Source of the DNA: CBDDBK01 sp965225715 | GTDB lineage: Bacteria; Bacteroidota; Bacteroidia; Cytophagales; Flammeovirgaceae | Assembly: GCA_965225715.1 (NCBI GenBank) | Contig: CBDDBK010000002.1 | Location: 1,355,134-1,419,133 of the forward strand | Reading direction: 5' to 3' | Length of the DNA: 64,000 nucleotides | In this document: in pieces, positions 17,821 to 27,459 of the stretch | Position numbering within the stretch: position 1 is the stretch's first letter | Layout of the letters: each line of letters begins with the position of its first letter | Translations under genes and position numbers: made by a program | The notes under the pieces: generated by a model | Told to the model about the DNA's origin: nothing | Databases searched by the model: none | Seen by the model: the letters and a program-made list of their open reading frames with translations, nothing else

Positions 17821-19905
17821 TTAGTCTATGACCCGAAATACACTAACGCCATCATCAACAAACCCAGTTACAAAAAGATAGGTGCTTTCCCCAACGACTG
17901 CCGTAGATACATCAGCAGCTCCATCCAATTCTAAAGCGGCATTATCGGAGACATTGTAAATAGAGGTTAAGGTGCCATCAGAAGCGACCGAAAATACACT
18001 GACCCCATCATCAAAAAACCCAGCTACAAAAAGATAGGTGCTCCCTCCGACAATTGCCGTAGATACACTGTAAGCCCCATCCAGTTGTAAAGCGGCATTG
18101 TCAGAAACATCATCAACCGAGGTTAAAGTTCCATCAGCAGCGACCGAAAATACACTGACGCCATCATCATCAAATCCAGTCACAAAAAGATAGGTGCTTC
18201 CTCCAACGACTGCTGTAGATAAACCAAAGGCCCCATCCAATTCTAAAGCGGCATTGTCGGAGACATCGTCAACCGAGGTTAAAGTTCCATCGGAAGCGAC
18301 CGAAAATACACTGACGCCATCATCAGTATCCCCAGCTACAAAAAGATAGGTGTTTCCCCCAACAACTGCTGTCGATAAACCAATAGCCCCATCCAATTCT
18401 AAATCAGCATCGTCGGAGACATCGTCAGCCGAGGTTAAAGTTCCGTCATCAGCAACCGAAAATACGCTGATACCATCATCATTAAGTCCAGTCACAAAAA
18501 GATAGGTTGTTCCTCCAACAACTGCTGTAGATACAGCGAAAGCCCCATCCAATTCTAAATCGGCATCATCGGAGACGTTGTCAGCCGAGGTTAAGTTTCC
18601 ATCGGCAGCGACCGAAAATACGCTGACGCCATCATCAACAAACCCAGCTACAAAAAGATAGGTTGTTCCCTTAACGACTGCTGTAGATAAACCATTAGCT
18701 CCATCCAATTCTAAAGTGGCATTGTCGGAGACATGGTCAGCCGAGGTTAAAGTTCCATCAGAAGCGACCGAAAATACACTGACCCCATCATCATCAGACC
18801 CAGCTACAAAAAGATAGGTTGTTCCCTCAACGACTGCTGTAGATATAGGGAAAGCCCCATCCAATTCTAAATTGGCATCATCGGAGACATCGTCAACCGA
18901 GAGCAATTGAAATGAATCTCGAACCGTAATGCTAATAGAAGTTTCAGAACGATTGCCATCCAAATCGAAAACCGCCAGCCCCAAATCATAGAGGGCTAAA
19001 GTTTCATAATCTAAGGCATTAGAAACGAGTAAATAACCTGAATTAGAAAGGCTGAAAGCTCCTCCGACATTACCTGAAAATAAAGCATAAGAGGCAATGT
19101 CTAAGTCGTCAGTGGCTACAACTTGACCCACTGTATCGCCAATAGCACTGAACTCGGATATCGAAAACACACTATTCTTTATGCTCAAATTAGGGACATC
19201 AAGGACAGTAATGGTAAAAACCATTTGAAAAGTGCCGCCATTGCCATCGTCCGTTTGCACCCGAATAGAATGACTGGCTTGACCTTCAAAATCAAAACTT
19301 ATGTTGATTTTTAGACTATCCCCAGAAATACTAAAATTGGCATTATCATCAGCCCCATCTCCTTCTTGGAAACTATAAGTAAAAGCCTCTGAATCTACGT
19401 CTGTGGAATTAAAAGTTCCTATCAAACTTCCAATGGGTTCATTTTCAGAAATACTATTGGCGCTTAACGCAATAGACGTAGGAGCTTCATTGGTATTGCT
19501 TACCGTTATGGTAAAAACCATCTGAAAGGTGCCGCCATTTCCATCATCAGTTTGCACCCGAATAGAATGACTGGCTTGACTTTCAAAATCAAAACTTATG
19601 TTGCTTTTTAAGCTATCGCCAGAAATACTAAAATTGGCATGATCAGTATCGCCTTCACCGGATACTAAACTGTAGGTAAAAGCCTCTGAATCTACATCGG
19701 TGGAACTAAAAGTTCCTATCAAACTTCCAACGGGTTCATTTTCAGAAATACTATTGGCGCTCAAAACAATAGCTGTTGGAGGTGAATTTGTTTCAGATGG
19801 AGGCTCTACCACAGGGCTATCGTCACATTTTCCTGCAATGGTTAAAATAAAAAGAACCAAAGCCCCATAAACATAGCTTTGGATTTTTGAAAAGTTTGCA
19901 TTCAT
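17821..19905 (-). CDS. Cadherin plus seven-bladed propeller surface protein, array copy 4 (most upstream)
   Basis: This is the first gene of the array in the direction of transcription; it has 694 residues. The N-terminus is MNANFSK instead of MNAKFSK. Its first cadherin-like domain has YSLVSGEGDTDHANF where the others have YSFQEGDGSSDNANF, a local replacement. It shares VLDVPNLSIKNS with copy 3. Seven blades follow. It is separated by 400 bp from the alpha-2-macroglobulin gene upstream, so any shared promoter should lie in 19906-20305. Confidence 0.85.
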   Translation of the reverse strand: MNANFSKIQSYVYGALVLFILTIAGKCDDSPVVEPPSETNSPPTAIVLSANSISENEPVGSLIGTFSSTDVDSEAFTYSLVSGEGDTDHANFSISGDSLKSNISFDFESQASHSIRVQTDDGNGGTFQMVFTITVSNTNEAPTSIALSANSISENEPIGSLIGTFNSTDVDSEAFTYSFQEGDGADDNANFSISGDSLKINISFDFEGQASHSIRVQTDDGNGGTFQMVFTITVLDVPNLSIKNSVFSISEFSAIGDTVGQVVATDDLDIASYALFSGNVGGAFSLSNSGYLLVSNALDYETLALYDLGLAVFDLDGNRSETSISITVRDSFQLLSVDDVSDDANLELDGAFPISTAVVEGTTYLFVAGSDDDGVSVFSVASDGTLTSADHVSDNATLELDGANGLSTAVVKGTTYLFVAGFVDDGVSVFSVAADGNLTSADNVSDDADLELDGAFAVSTAVVGGTTYLFVTGLNDDGISVFSVADDGTLTSADDVSDDADLELDGAIGLSTAVVGGNTYLFVAGDTDDGVSVFSVASDGTLTSVDDVSDNAALELDGAFGLSTAVVGGSTYLFVTGFDDDGVSVFSVAADGTLTSVDDVSDNAALQLDGAYSVSTAIVGGSTYLFVAGFFDDGVSVFSVASDGTLTSIYNVSDNAALELDGAADVSTAVVGESTYLFVTGFVDDGVSVFRVID

Positions 19906-20305
19906 AAGGTTATGTTAAATTTAATATTAAAAAAATAAAATGAGTTGTATATAAAGGTTTTTTGTTTTTATTTTGAGGAATGACTTCCTTTTGTAATTTA
20001 GAAGATTTTGAATAACCTATTTTTGTCCAAAATTAAAAAAATATGAAATGCTCATTTATTATAGATCGTCGCTTTGGTGGTAACAAATCACACAAAAATA
20101 AAGTTAGATTAAAAAGGTACTTTTATAGCAAAGCTATTTTATTTTGCGAAACGGTCTGTTTCAAAATGAATAAATTAGAAGCCTAAAAAATCTTTTTTTA
20201 AGTAATTTGAGTATAAAAGATATTACTCCATAATTCTATCCCTAAAACTTTAGTTATTACAAATGAGTTAAAACTTTAATTTTTTTTTAAATAAAGTAAC
20301 TATAA
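19906..20305. other. Intergenic region upstream of the tandem array
   Basis: No gene is seen here. The first 85 bp match the spacers of the tandem array. The rest holds one copy of the dispersed intergenic repeat (20122-20217) and AT-rich DNA downstream of the alpha-2-macroglobulin stop codon. Confidence 0.5.
20122..20217 (-). repeat. Dispersed intergenic repeat (MITE/REP-like), copy b
   Basis: Read on the reverse strand it runs TTATACTCAAATTACTT ... CCGTTTCGCAAAATAAAATA ... GCTATAA, with terminal hairpin ATAGC TTT GCTAT. It is closest to the copy at 26683-26778, sharing TTATACTCAAATTACTT and TTTCGCAAAATAAAATAGCT. Confidence 0.7.
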
Positions 20306-23300
20306 TTAATTAACCTCCACCCATTGGCCTTCTGTTTTGGCGTATATGGTATTATCGTACATATCTTCTACTAAAATAGCAGGTAAATAATAACGCCCTT
20401 TAAAACTTGTATTAACTTGAACCCCAAATATTTTTGTTTTGCCTTTGCCGAGTTTAAAATAAGTTAATACCCTGTCGTCTCGAATGTCTTGATAGTCAAA
20501 ATTTTGCTTTGATGAGCCAGATGACTTATTTAAACGGGTGTTTAATATTTCCCATCCCGAAGGAAAAATTTGGGTAAGCGCTAGATTTTGATAAGACTTA
20601 AGACCTTTATGGGTAACAGCTATTGCAGCGATTAAATCAGTGCCTGGAGCGACTTTTTTGGGATCTATAGGTTTATTATTACTGTCAAAATAAGCGACTT
20701 TAATTGCCAGGCCCTGACTAGAAGCTTTATTTAAATTTTCTAACGCTTTGCCTCTTTGGATAATGCGAAGGTAGACGATACCTTTTCCTTTATTTTTAAC
20801 ATATAATTTTCCTTCAGGAGAAACTGACTGACGTACAATTTGAAAGGTTGAGTTTATATTTTGTACTTGCCCTTTTTCTTTAAGCTCAACCTGAATATGG
20901 GTGTTTGTTTTGGTATTAATAAGAAATTTGGAAGTTGCCAACAAAGCATAAGCCATTTCCTGTGTGTTGAGCCAACGTTCTTTAGAAAGTGTTTCATTAA
21001 TGTTGTTTGCCAAGGTGAAAGCCTGTGTTTTATTGCCTAATAGGGTTAATGTTTCTAAAATCATAGCTGATTCTCTCAAAGGTGTGCTGTAATGATATTC
21101 AAAATGCTGAGTAGGCTGTGGACTTTCTGAACTAATATTTTTAATAATGCTTTCGGCTATTGATTTTTGACCTATCAAAGCATAAGCAGCTGCCAGTCGC
21201 CATTTGGAAAGCGGGTTTTTAGGGTTGGATTCTTTGAATCGATTCATGAGTCCTAAAGGTCTCCCACCAGCCAATGCTAACGTGAATAAGCGGTAAGCCT
21301 GAACAAAATCATCGTTGTAACCGACTTTATTTTTTTGCCATATATTGGCTTGTTGTCTTTGAAATTTTTGCCATTTTTTCAAAACGCGCTTATTTACTGT
21401 GTATCCTTTATTTTTACATTCTATCATGAAATGGCCTGCATAATTGGTTAACCAATAATTGAATTGGCTATTACCTGTCCATAAGGTAAAAGCCCCCTCA
21501 CCTGTCTGAAAAGCAATTATCTTTTTAAGGGCTTCTTTAATATTATTTTCGATCTTAATTTTCTGTTTTTTGTCCAGTTCTACCAACTCTCCGACATAAA
21601 GTTGAGGAAAGGCTTTGCTGATAGTTTGTTCCAAACAACCATGTGGATAATTGATAAGATAGTTGAGTCGATGTTCGATTTTGGCAGATTTTAAGGTGCT
21701 GAATTCTACAACAGCGCTGTTTGTACCGGCTGTACCAAAGGCCTGTAAATCGTAATTAAACTCTTCACCTACCATTAAAATTTTATCGTAGAGTTTGGTA
21801 GATAGAGGGTTAGGATTGCGACTTTGGATTTCAATTTCATGAGTTGCTTTTCCTTTATTGCTTTCGGCTTCTATATAGATTTTTCCATGACCTTCTTGCT
21901 TCATGACCTCTAAATTAAAATCTATAAACTTATCGCCAATTTCCTGAATATTAATCGTTTTAGAAGCACTACCTTCAAGTTTTACAACTCCATCTGTTTT
22001 TACGTTTATGCGTACATTTCCAAGGTTTGCTTCGGTTGCCAATAAGGAGACGGGCAATTTAACCTTTTCGCCCGGTCCAAGCACACGAGGTAAAGACCCT
22101 AAAACCATTAAAGGCTGTCGGACAGGGACTGTTTTCTCAGAACTTCCATAACGCGAATCATAGCCTGATACGATCATTGCCCGAACGGAACCAATATAAG
22201 CCGGTAACTTGAACGTATGTTTTTTAGTTTGGTTTTTATCGAGAAAAAAAGGACCTAAATAAATAGCTACTGGCTTGAAACGATTTGGTTTAGGTTTTTT
22301 ATTTTTCTCATAATAATCACTTCCTCCAATTGCTAAAAGCCGATCTATTTGTCCTCCAAAAGCTCCGATAACATCACTATATAAATCCCAAGTTTTTACG
22401 CCTAAACCTTCTTTAGAATAAAAATAGGACCAAGGATCAGGTGTTTTGTAATTGGTTAAATCTAAAAGACCTTCATCTACTATAGCAATAGAATAAGCCA
22501 TTGCTTGTCCATTTTTTTCCTTAACATTTAAAACAACTTCGCTGGAAGGTTGTAACTCTTGAGGCAATGAAATTTCGGGATAAAGTTTGGTATTTTCATC
22601 TATGACATCTATACCTCTAATGCCATAAAGACGTATAGGTAGATTATTTTCGGTTTGTGCATGAGGCTGAATAAGCGTTGTATTAATATAAATATTGGGC
22701 GTCATGTCAGCTGTTGCTTTGAGGTTAATTTTGGTGTTGGTTTTTTTGGTATCTACCCAAAATTTATCAATAATTTTAGATCCATTTTCTATTGATACCA
22801 GAGCTTTCCCTACTTGAGTACTCGGAATGAGTAATTCTATATTTTCTCCGACTTTATATGATTTTTTATCAGTTTCTATACTTAGAAAAGCAGAACCCAA
22901 TCCTTTTTTGCTTTTAGATGCCCAGCCCGGCCAGTCCATATAGATGACTTTCCCAGAACAGTGCCCGCCTTCATCACAAACTTTGACATAGTAGCGTCCC
23001 CAATCGGGATAATTAATCTTAAAATCAACTGATCCAAGACCATTAATGGTAGAAACTTTAGAGGTGAAAACCTTTTTGCGAAGTTCCGAACCTACGTAAT
23101 TAGCTTTGTTGTTTGATTGATCCCACCACCATTTCCATGTCATTTTATAAACAGTTACCGAAATATTTTTTCGATTAACTTTTTGTCCATCAGTGTTTAG
23201 AGTAACTATATTGATTTTGTGATTTTTATCGGTCAAAAGCATACCTCTACTGTCGCCTTCGGGCAGGGTTAAACCGACATAAGTACGGTAAGGATAGTAA

Positions 23301-25825
23301 GGAATAGAAAAACGAGCTATGCTGAAATTGCCGCCCCGCTCAAAAACTTTACCACTAATAATGGCTTTCAAAAAACCAGATGCTCTATTTAACTTACCCA
23401 ACTTGCTCATTTTGTAGTTAATAGATGCTTTTCCGCTAGGGTCTAAGGTACTTTCAAAGATTGTTTGAGGCTTGAAATCAAAATTTTTGGAGAAGTCGGT
23501 AAAAATATAGTTGCTATAGCCTTTAAATAGAGTAGGGGAGGGTACCAGTTGAAGGTCAAACTTGGCTTTTAATCCTCCAGCCTCGACTCCTGTCAACCAT
23601 TTTGTTTTTAGTTCTGCTTTAAGATTTAAATCTGAGGCGCTGAGATAGGTTTTTTCAAAAGTCATTTCGCTTTTTAAGCGGTTAGGTCTTATTGTCTCTA
23701 CTTTTAAAGATTTTTGAAAAACAGTTTGACCTATGCGGATGCTGGCTTTCCAAACTCCTGTTAAATCTTCAGATTCAGTTGGAAGGTTAAAAGCGTACAT
23801 GCTTTTTGCATTGTGTTGGGTGTTTAATTTTACTTTTAAGTTGCCTAAAGGGTCAGTAAGTTCTACAACGATAGGATGTCCGAGGGGTAAACGCTTTTCT
23901 TTGTCTTCTAAAAGAAGGGTCAAATGAATAGTATCACCGGGTCGCCAAACGCCTCTTTCGCCATAAATAAATCCTTTTAGTCCTTCTTTAATGGCTAAAC
24001 CAGCAACATCAAAATTGCTTAAGGACAAAGACGAGCCATCGTCTAAGCGCAAATAAGCGTATTGCCCATTTTTTTTAACAACAGCTAAAAAAGGTTTAAT
24101 TTCTGTTTTTAAAGTTATAAAACCTTCAGAGTCACTCTGACCACTTGCTAGAGGTTGAAGTTGGAAATCTAATAATTCCACATGTGCCTTTTCTTCGGGT
24201 TCAGCATTTAATAAATTGGTAACGATGAGATTAATATTTCGATCGTTCCCGATTTTAGCAATCAAACCTAAATCCGAAGCGATGATATTTTGAGCTACTT
24301 TACGTTTTGACGTGTAATAAGACACATGACAAGGGTTTTTTCTTTCTTTCCATTTATAGCCTTCAGGAACATAATAGTTATCCCAATATGAATATTCAGA
24401 ATAGTCGTCTTTCCATTCTTTTTTTAAATACAAATCCTGATTATCAACAAATTCAGCTTCGTCATCGCAAGGGTAGAGAGATTGGTGTTGACGAAAAGAT
24501 AATTCAACTCGGTAGATAGCACCTTTAGATTGGGTGATTAGGGTGTTTAAATCCAAATAAAAGCGATTCCAATTTTGAAGATCGGTATGACCAAATGTTT
24601 CTAGAGAAATGGTTTTTTTAACAACATCTTTACCTACCCGTTTCATCTGTTTGCTGCCAGAAAGTCTATTATTTTGAAGAAATTGAGGTACATTGGTATC
24701 GAAGATTTTAATAATCGTAACGTCCACTGATTTTAAGTTAACCGCTTCGAAAGGCAAAACAATACCTTTTTTTGAAGAAGGTAGAATCGTTCCTTTACCC
24801 ACAAATTTTAGGGCTGGTTTTTCGGGTGTAAACCTCAAATCTTGACGGTGAGTTGTTTGATAAACTCGATTGCTTTTACTTTTTATGCCTTCATGAACAG
24901 TTAGTTTTTTCTTACCTACAATGGGACGACCCAAGTAGACCTTAATTTCGTTTTTATCTATTTCGAAGGTTAAATTTTTGTTGTTTTCAACTTCTATTAA
25001 GCCTTGTAAGTTTTGGTTTGGATCTAAAGGGTCGGAAAAAGTAATGGATATATATTTGGCGGGTTCGGAAATAAATTTAGCGGAGAGTAAAGTAAAAGTT
25101 TTGGAGGAAACAACCTTAATTCTATCTTTTATTAACTTGTCTATTCCAATGAATTTACCATTAATTTTATAACTAACATATCGATCTTTTTCTTTATCTC
25201 TTTGAATGTTGCTGACGGTAAAATAATGACTTTCTTCTTGGTGTTCCCAAACGATCTCTACGGGAAAATTGCTTTTAGGCTGGTTTAATGACAGCATTTT
25301 TTCGATTGATTCATTGGAGACTTTATCAGCAGTGAGCAATTTTCCACTAAGCTCATTATCTTGATTATTTTCGCCAAAACGCAAGGGTTCGAAGGAAACG
25401 CTAAAATCTTGTTTTAAAGTTTCAAAAGCAAAATCAAAAATGGTTAAGGGCTTTTTTATGTCCCAAAAAAGTTTTTTTAAATGCAGTTCAGCCGAATAAT
25501 AGACTCCATTTTCCAAAGGCTGGGCTGGAGTGAAAATAAGTGTTCTATTGTTAAATTTTTTTAATTCTCCATCTATATTTGGTGAAAAGGTCAATACTTT
25601 AGAACTTAAATAGTCTTCGTTTTCTGGAAGGTCTTTATTGAGTTCTACAATAATTTCGGATTGATTTGAAATCGTTCCTGTGGTGTACGAAGCGATATAA
25701 TTCAAAAAATCCCGATCCTGATTCAAAATTTTTGCTTTCTGCTGGTTTAGATCTTTTTTGCCACAAGAAAACAAGATTAAAAGAATTAAAAAAGGTAGTT
25801 TGTTGAGCATATTTTGAGGGGACAT
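20306..25825 (-). CDS. Bacterial alpha-2-macroglobulin family lipoprotein
   Basis: The protein has 1,839 residues. A lipoprotein signal ends LILFSC (Cys21 counted from the first Met); the ATG at residue 6 (MLNKLPF) is an equally good start. Beta-sandwich MG domains fill the N-terminal two thirds (for example GLKGFIYGERGVWRPGD, the usual MG-domain motif). The thioester motif GCLEQ is present with Cys1397 and Gln1400, followed by the alpha-helical TED region (WLTNYAGHFMIECKNKG). Known role of the family: a periplasmic protease trap that covalently binds attacking proteases, often paired with penicillin-binding protein 1C; no pbpC is adjacent here. The 5' end has a short sequence echo at 29015-29033 beside a second Uma2 gene. 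Confidence 0.93.
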   Translation of the reverse strand: MSPQNMLNKLPFLILLILFSCGKKDLNQQKAKILNQDRDFLNYIASYTTGTISNQSEIIVELNKDLPENEDYLSSKVLTFSPNIDGELKKFNNRTLIFTPAQPLENGVYYSAELHLKKLFWDIKKPLTIFDFAFETLKQDFSVSFEPLRFGENNQDNELSGKLLTADKVSNESIEKMLSLNQPKSNFPVEIVWEHQEESHYFTVSNIQRDKEKDRYVSYKINGKFIGIDKLIKDRIKVVSSKTFTLLSAKFISEPAKYISITFSDPLDPNQNLQGLIEVENNKNLTFEIDKNEIKVYLGRPIVGKKKLTVHEGIKSKSNRVYQTTHRQDLRFTPEKPALKFVGKGTILPSSKKGIVLPFEAVNLKSVDVTIIKIFDTNVPQFLQNNRLSGSKQMKRVGKDVVKKTISLETFGHTDLQNWNRFYLDLNTLITQSKGAIYRVELSFRQHQSLYPCDDEAEFVDNQDLYLKKEWKDDYSEYSYWDNYYVPEGYKWKERKNPCHVSYYTSKRKVAQNIIASDLGLIAKIGNDRNINLIVTNLLNAEPEEKAHVELLDFQLQPLASGQSDSEGFITLKTEIKPFLAVVKKNGQYAYLRLDDGSSLSLSNFDVAGLAIKEGLKGFIYGERGVWRPGDTIHLTLLLEDKEKRLPLGHPIVVELTDPLGNLKVKLNTQHNAKSMYAFNLPTESEDLTGVWKASIRIGQTVFQKSLKVETIRPNRLKSEMTFEKTYLSASDLNLKAELKTKWLTGVEAGGLKAKFDLQLVPSPTLFKGYSNYIFTDFSKNFDFKPQTIFESTLDPSGKASINYKMSKLGKLNRASGFLKAIISGKVFERGGNFSIARFSIPYYPYRTYVGLTLPEGDSRGMLLTDKNHKINIVTLNTDGQKVNRKNISVTVYKMTWKWWWDQSNNKANYVGSELRKKVFTSKVSTINGLGSVDFKINYPDWGRYYVKVCDEGGHCSGKVIYMDWPGWASKSKKGLGSAFLSIETDKKSYKVGENIELLIPSTQVGKALVSIENGSKIIDKFWVDTKKTNTKINLKATADMTPNIYINTTLIQPHAQTENNLPIRLYGIRGIDVIDENTKLYPEISLPQELQPSSEVVLNVKEKNGQAMAYSIAIVDEGLLDLTNYKTPDPWSYFYSKEGLGVKTWDLYSDVIGAFGGQIDRLLAIGGSDYYEKNKKPKPNRFKPVAIYLGPFFLDKNQTKKHTFKLPAYIGSVRAMIVSGYDSRYGSSEKTVPVRQPLMVLGSLPRVLGPGEKVKLPVSLLATEANLGNVRINVKTDGVVKLEGSASKTINIQEIGDKFIDFNLEVMKQEGHGKIYIEAESNKGKATHEIEIQSRNPNPLSTKLYDKILMVGEEFNYDLQAFGTAGTNSAVVEFSTLKSAKIEHRLNYLINYPHGCLEQTISKAFPQLYVGELVELDKKQKIKIENNIKEALKKIIAFQTGEGAFTLWTGNSQFNYWLTNYAGHFMIECKNKGYTVNKRVLKKWQKFQRQQANIWQKNKVGYNDDFVQAYRLFTLALAGGRPLGLMNRFKESNPKNPLSKWRLAAAYALIGQKSIAESIIKNISSESPQPTQHFEYHYSTPLRESAMILETLTLLGNKTQAFTLANNINETLSKERWLNTQEMAYALLATSKFLINTKTNTHIQVELKEKGQVQNINSTFQIVRQSVSPEGKLYVKNKGKGIVYLRIIQRGKALENLNKASSQGLAIKVAYFDSNNKPIDPKKVAPGTDLIAAIAVTHKGLKSYQNLALTQIFPSGWEILNTRLNKSSGSSKQNFDYQDIRDDRVLTYFKLGKGKTKIFGVQVNTSFKGRYYLPAILVEDMYDNTIYAKTEGQWVEVN

Positions 25826-25962
25826 AAGGTTAGAAAATCATTAATATTACAATAGACTCTATGTTGTAAAGTTTTTATTCCGTACAAAAAAATAAGGAAA
25901 TAGTGTCTAAGAATCAAACATTTGTTTTTTTATTCCAAAGTGCTTATTTAGAAACGGTAAAA

Positions 25963-26562
25963 TTAGATATGAGGTTTAATACTAAAATCAAATATCTTTT
26001 CTAAGTTAAACTCAAGGTCTTGAAACAAGAATGATTTTAACCGTTCATCTTCAGAAAACGATTTTGCTACATAGTATTTGCCTTCTTGATTCAAAGAATG
26101 GAGGATAACTAACTTTTCAATTGGATAAACTATCCAATATTCTTTTATTTTAGCTTCTTGGTAAAGGTAAAACTTATCGTGAAGGTCTGTTTTTGAATTA
26201 TTTGGAGATAAAATTTCCACTACCAGATCGGGGGCTCCGATGGCGCCTCTTATGTCTATTTTGCTGTCATCACAAATCACACATAGATCAGGTTGCACGA
26301 CGGTATGTAACTTATTGCCTTTAGGAATAGGTAAGCGAACATCGAAAGGCGCTGCGAATATTTGACAAGGTCGATCTTCAAGACAATATATAAATCGAGA
26401 TGTTAAGAGTGATGATATTGACTGATGCCGACTTGATGGGGCAGCCATCTTAAAAATTTTGCCTTTGAGCAACTCTACGCGCTCTTCAAATTTCCAAGAC
26501 AAATAATCCGTATAGGTGTACAGCTTATCAAGATTTAGCTGATTGAATTGAGTAATTTCCAT
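25963..26562 (-). CDS. Uma2 family (DUF820) nuclease-like protein, copy 1
   Basis: The protein has 199 residues. The conserved core VQPDLCVICD ... APDLVVEILSPNNSKTDLHDKFYLYQ ... EYWIVYP is the PD-(D/E)xK-like signature of Uma2 proteins, with the D and E positions present in PDLVVEI. These are very common in cyanobacteria and some Bacteroidota; their biological role is unsettled and many are thought to derive from mobile-element endonucleases. The first ~45 residues are nearly identical to those of the copy at 29089-29670. Both point the same way and bracket the CBASS-like genes. Confidence 0.88.
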   Translation of the reverse strand: MEITQFNQLNLDKLYTYTDYLSWKFEERVELLKGKIFKMAAPSSRHQSISSLLTSRFIYCLEDRPCQIFAAPFDVRLPIPKGNKLHTVVQPDLCVICDDSKIDIRGAIGAPDLVVEILSPNNSKTDLHDKFYLYQEAKIKEYWIVYPIEKLVILHSLNQEGKYYVAKSFSEDERLKSFLFQDLEFNLEKIFDFSIKPHI

Positions 26563-26905
26563 AATTTATGCTCTATTAATATATTCAATTTATTGATTAT
26601 CAGTATTATATCATTTAAATAAACAATGAAAAATAATTAATATTTTGATGATTAATTTTGTGGACATGGTCATTTACTTTTGGTTATACTCAAATTACTT
26701 AAAAAAAATATTTTTTCGGATTCCAACTTATTAATATTGAAAACCAACGTTTCGCAAAATAAAATAGCTTTGTTATAATTAGGAACTAAACTTGTTTTAG
26801 GTTTTTTATTGAAATTACCCAAACCTAACTAAAAAGGCAGAGAATGAAATAAAAAATTAGCTTGTTAAGGTTTGCCACTCAATTTTTTGGAGCATCTATT
26901 TTTGA
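26563..26905. other. Intergenic region between SLATT gene and Uma2 copy 1
   Basis: No coding region is recognised here. It contains a full copy of the dispersed intergenic repeat at 26683-26778 and otherwise AT-rich sequence. Confidence 0.5.
26683..26778 (+). repeat. Dispersed intergenic repeat (MITE/REP-like), copy c
   Basis: It runs TTATACTCAAATTACTT ... TTAATATTGAAAACCAACG ... TTTCGCAAAATAAAATAGCT ... TTATAA. The left part matches copy b; TTAATATTGAAAA also occurs in the copy at 33171. Confidence 0.7.
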
Positions 26906-27442
26906 TCAAGTATTTTTAAAATCATCTTCGGTATATGCACTTGCGCCTTCATCAATGTTACTTTTAGCTATTCTGTAATCTTTGCCAGTTGTTGCTAGTT
27001 TAAAATCAGTGAGTTTACATTGTAAATCAGTAAGCTCGTCGACTTTTCTACTTATTTCACTTACTCCAATTATATTATCCTCAACTTGTGCTTCAATGTT
27101 TTTAGCTTTTTTATACAAATTGAGATAACCGTTGGCTGCTTTTACGTATTCATGCCAAAGGTCTTTATTTTTTGCTTTCAATAGGTAAACGCTTATCCCA
27201 ATTCCGAATAGAGATAACGCTCCAATGGCTATTTGGGAAAAATAAAAGGCAACACTTGATAGGGTTGCTACACTTATTACAACTGAAATAATTTCTAAGT
27301 TATTGCGTTTAGATTCTAAATTCATTTCCTTGGCTTTAACTCTTTCGGCTGCTGCAAAAAATAAATTTTTTGAATAGGCAAAATCCACTCTTAATTCCTG
27401 AAGACGCTTGTAAATATTGCTGTTTTTTGCTTCGTTTTCCAT
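26906..27442 (-). CDS. SLATT-domain two-TM protein, predicted CBASS effector
   Basis: The protein has 178 residues. A helical N-terminus (YKRLQELRVDFAYSKNLFFAAAERVKA) leads into two adjacent hydrophobic segments, about residues 49-66 and 68-86, then a long helical region (HEYVKAANGYLNLYKKAKN). This is the layout of SLATT effectors. It lies 17 bp downstream of the CD-NTase-like gene on the same strand, the standard order of short CBASS operons. In that setting, a cyclic nucleotide made by the partner would open or assemble the membrane protein and kill the infected cell. The function is inferred from fold pattern and neighbour. Confidence 0.78.
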   Translation of the reverse strand: MENEAKNSNIYKRLQELRVDFAYSKNLFFAAAERVKAKEMNLESKRNNLEIISVVISVATLSSVAFYFSQIAIGALSLFGIGISVYLLKAKNKDLWHEYVKAANGYLNLYKKAKNIEAQVEDNIIGVSEISRKVDELTDLQCKLTDFKLATTGKDYRIAKSNIDEGASAYTEDDFKNT

Positions 27443-27459
27443 AGGGCATTTAAATTAAT

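Larger units (their letters stand above)
10605..19905 (-). repeat. Tandem gene array, unit about 2,330 bp, four intact copies
   Basis: Gene ends at 10850, 13161, 15491 and 17821 are spaced 2,311, 2,330 and 2,330 bp apart. Spacers are 226-245 bp and carry the same sequences (for example AAGAATTTGGCGATGTACCA downstream of each stop). The spacer at 12935-13160 differs in its middle. Copies 1 and 2 share the cadherin version ending VVDAP, and copies 3 and 4 the version ending VLDVP, so homogenisation is patchy. Confidence 0.9.

Noticed and set aside
12152..19314. 63-codon + strand frames, one opposite each gene of the tandem array.
   Set aside because: They are antisense to a conserved cadherin segment and are conserved only because the sense genes are.
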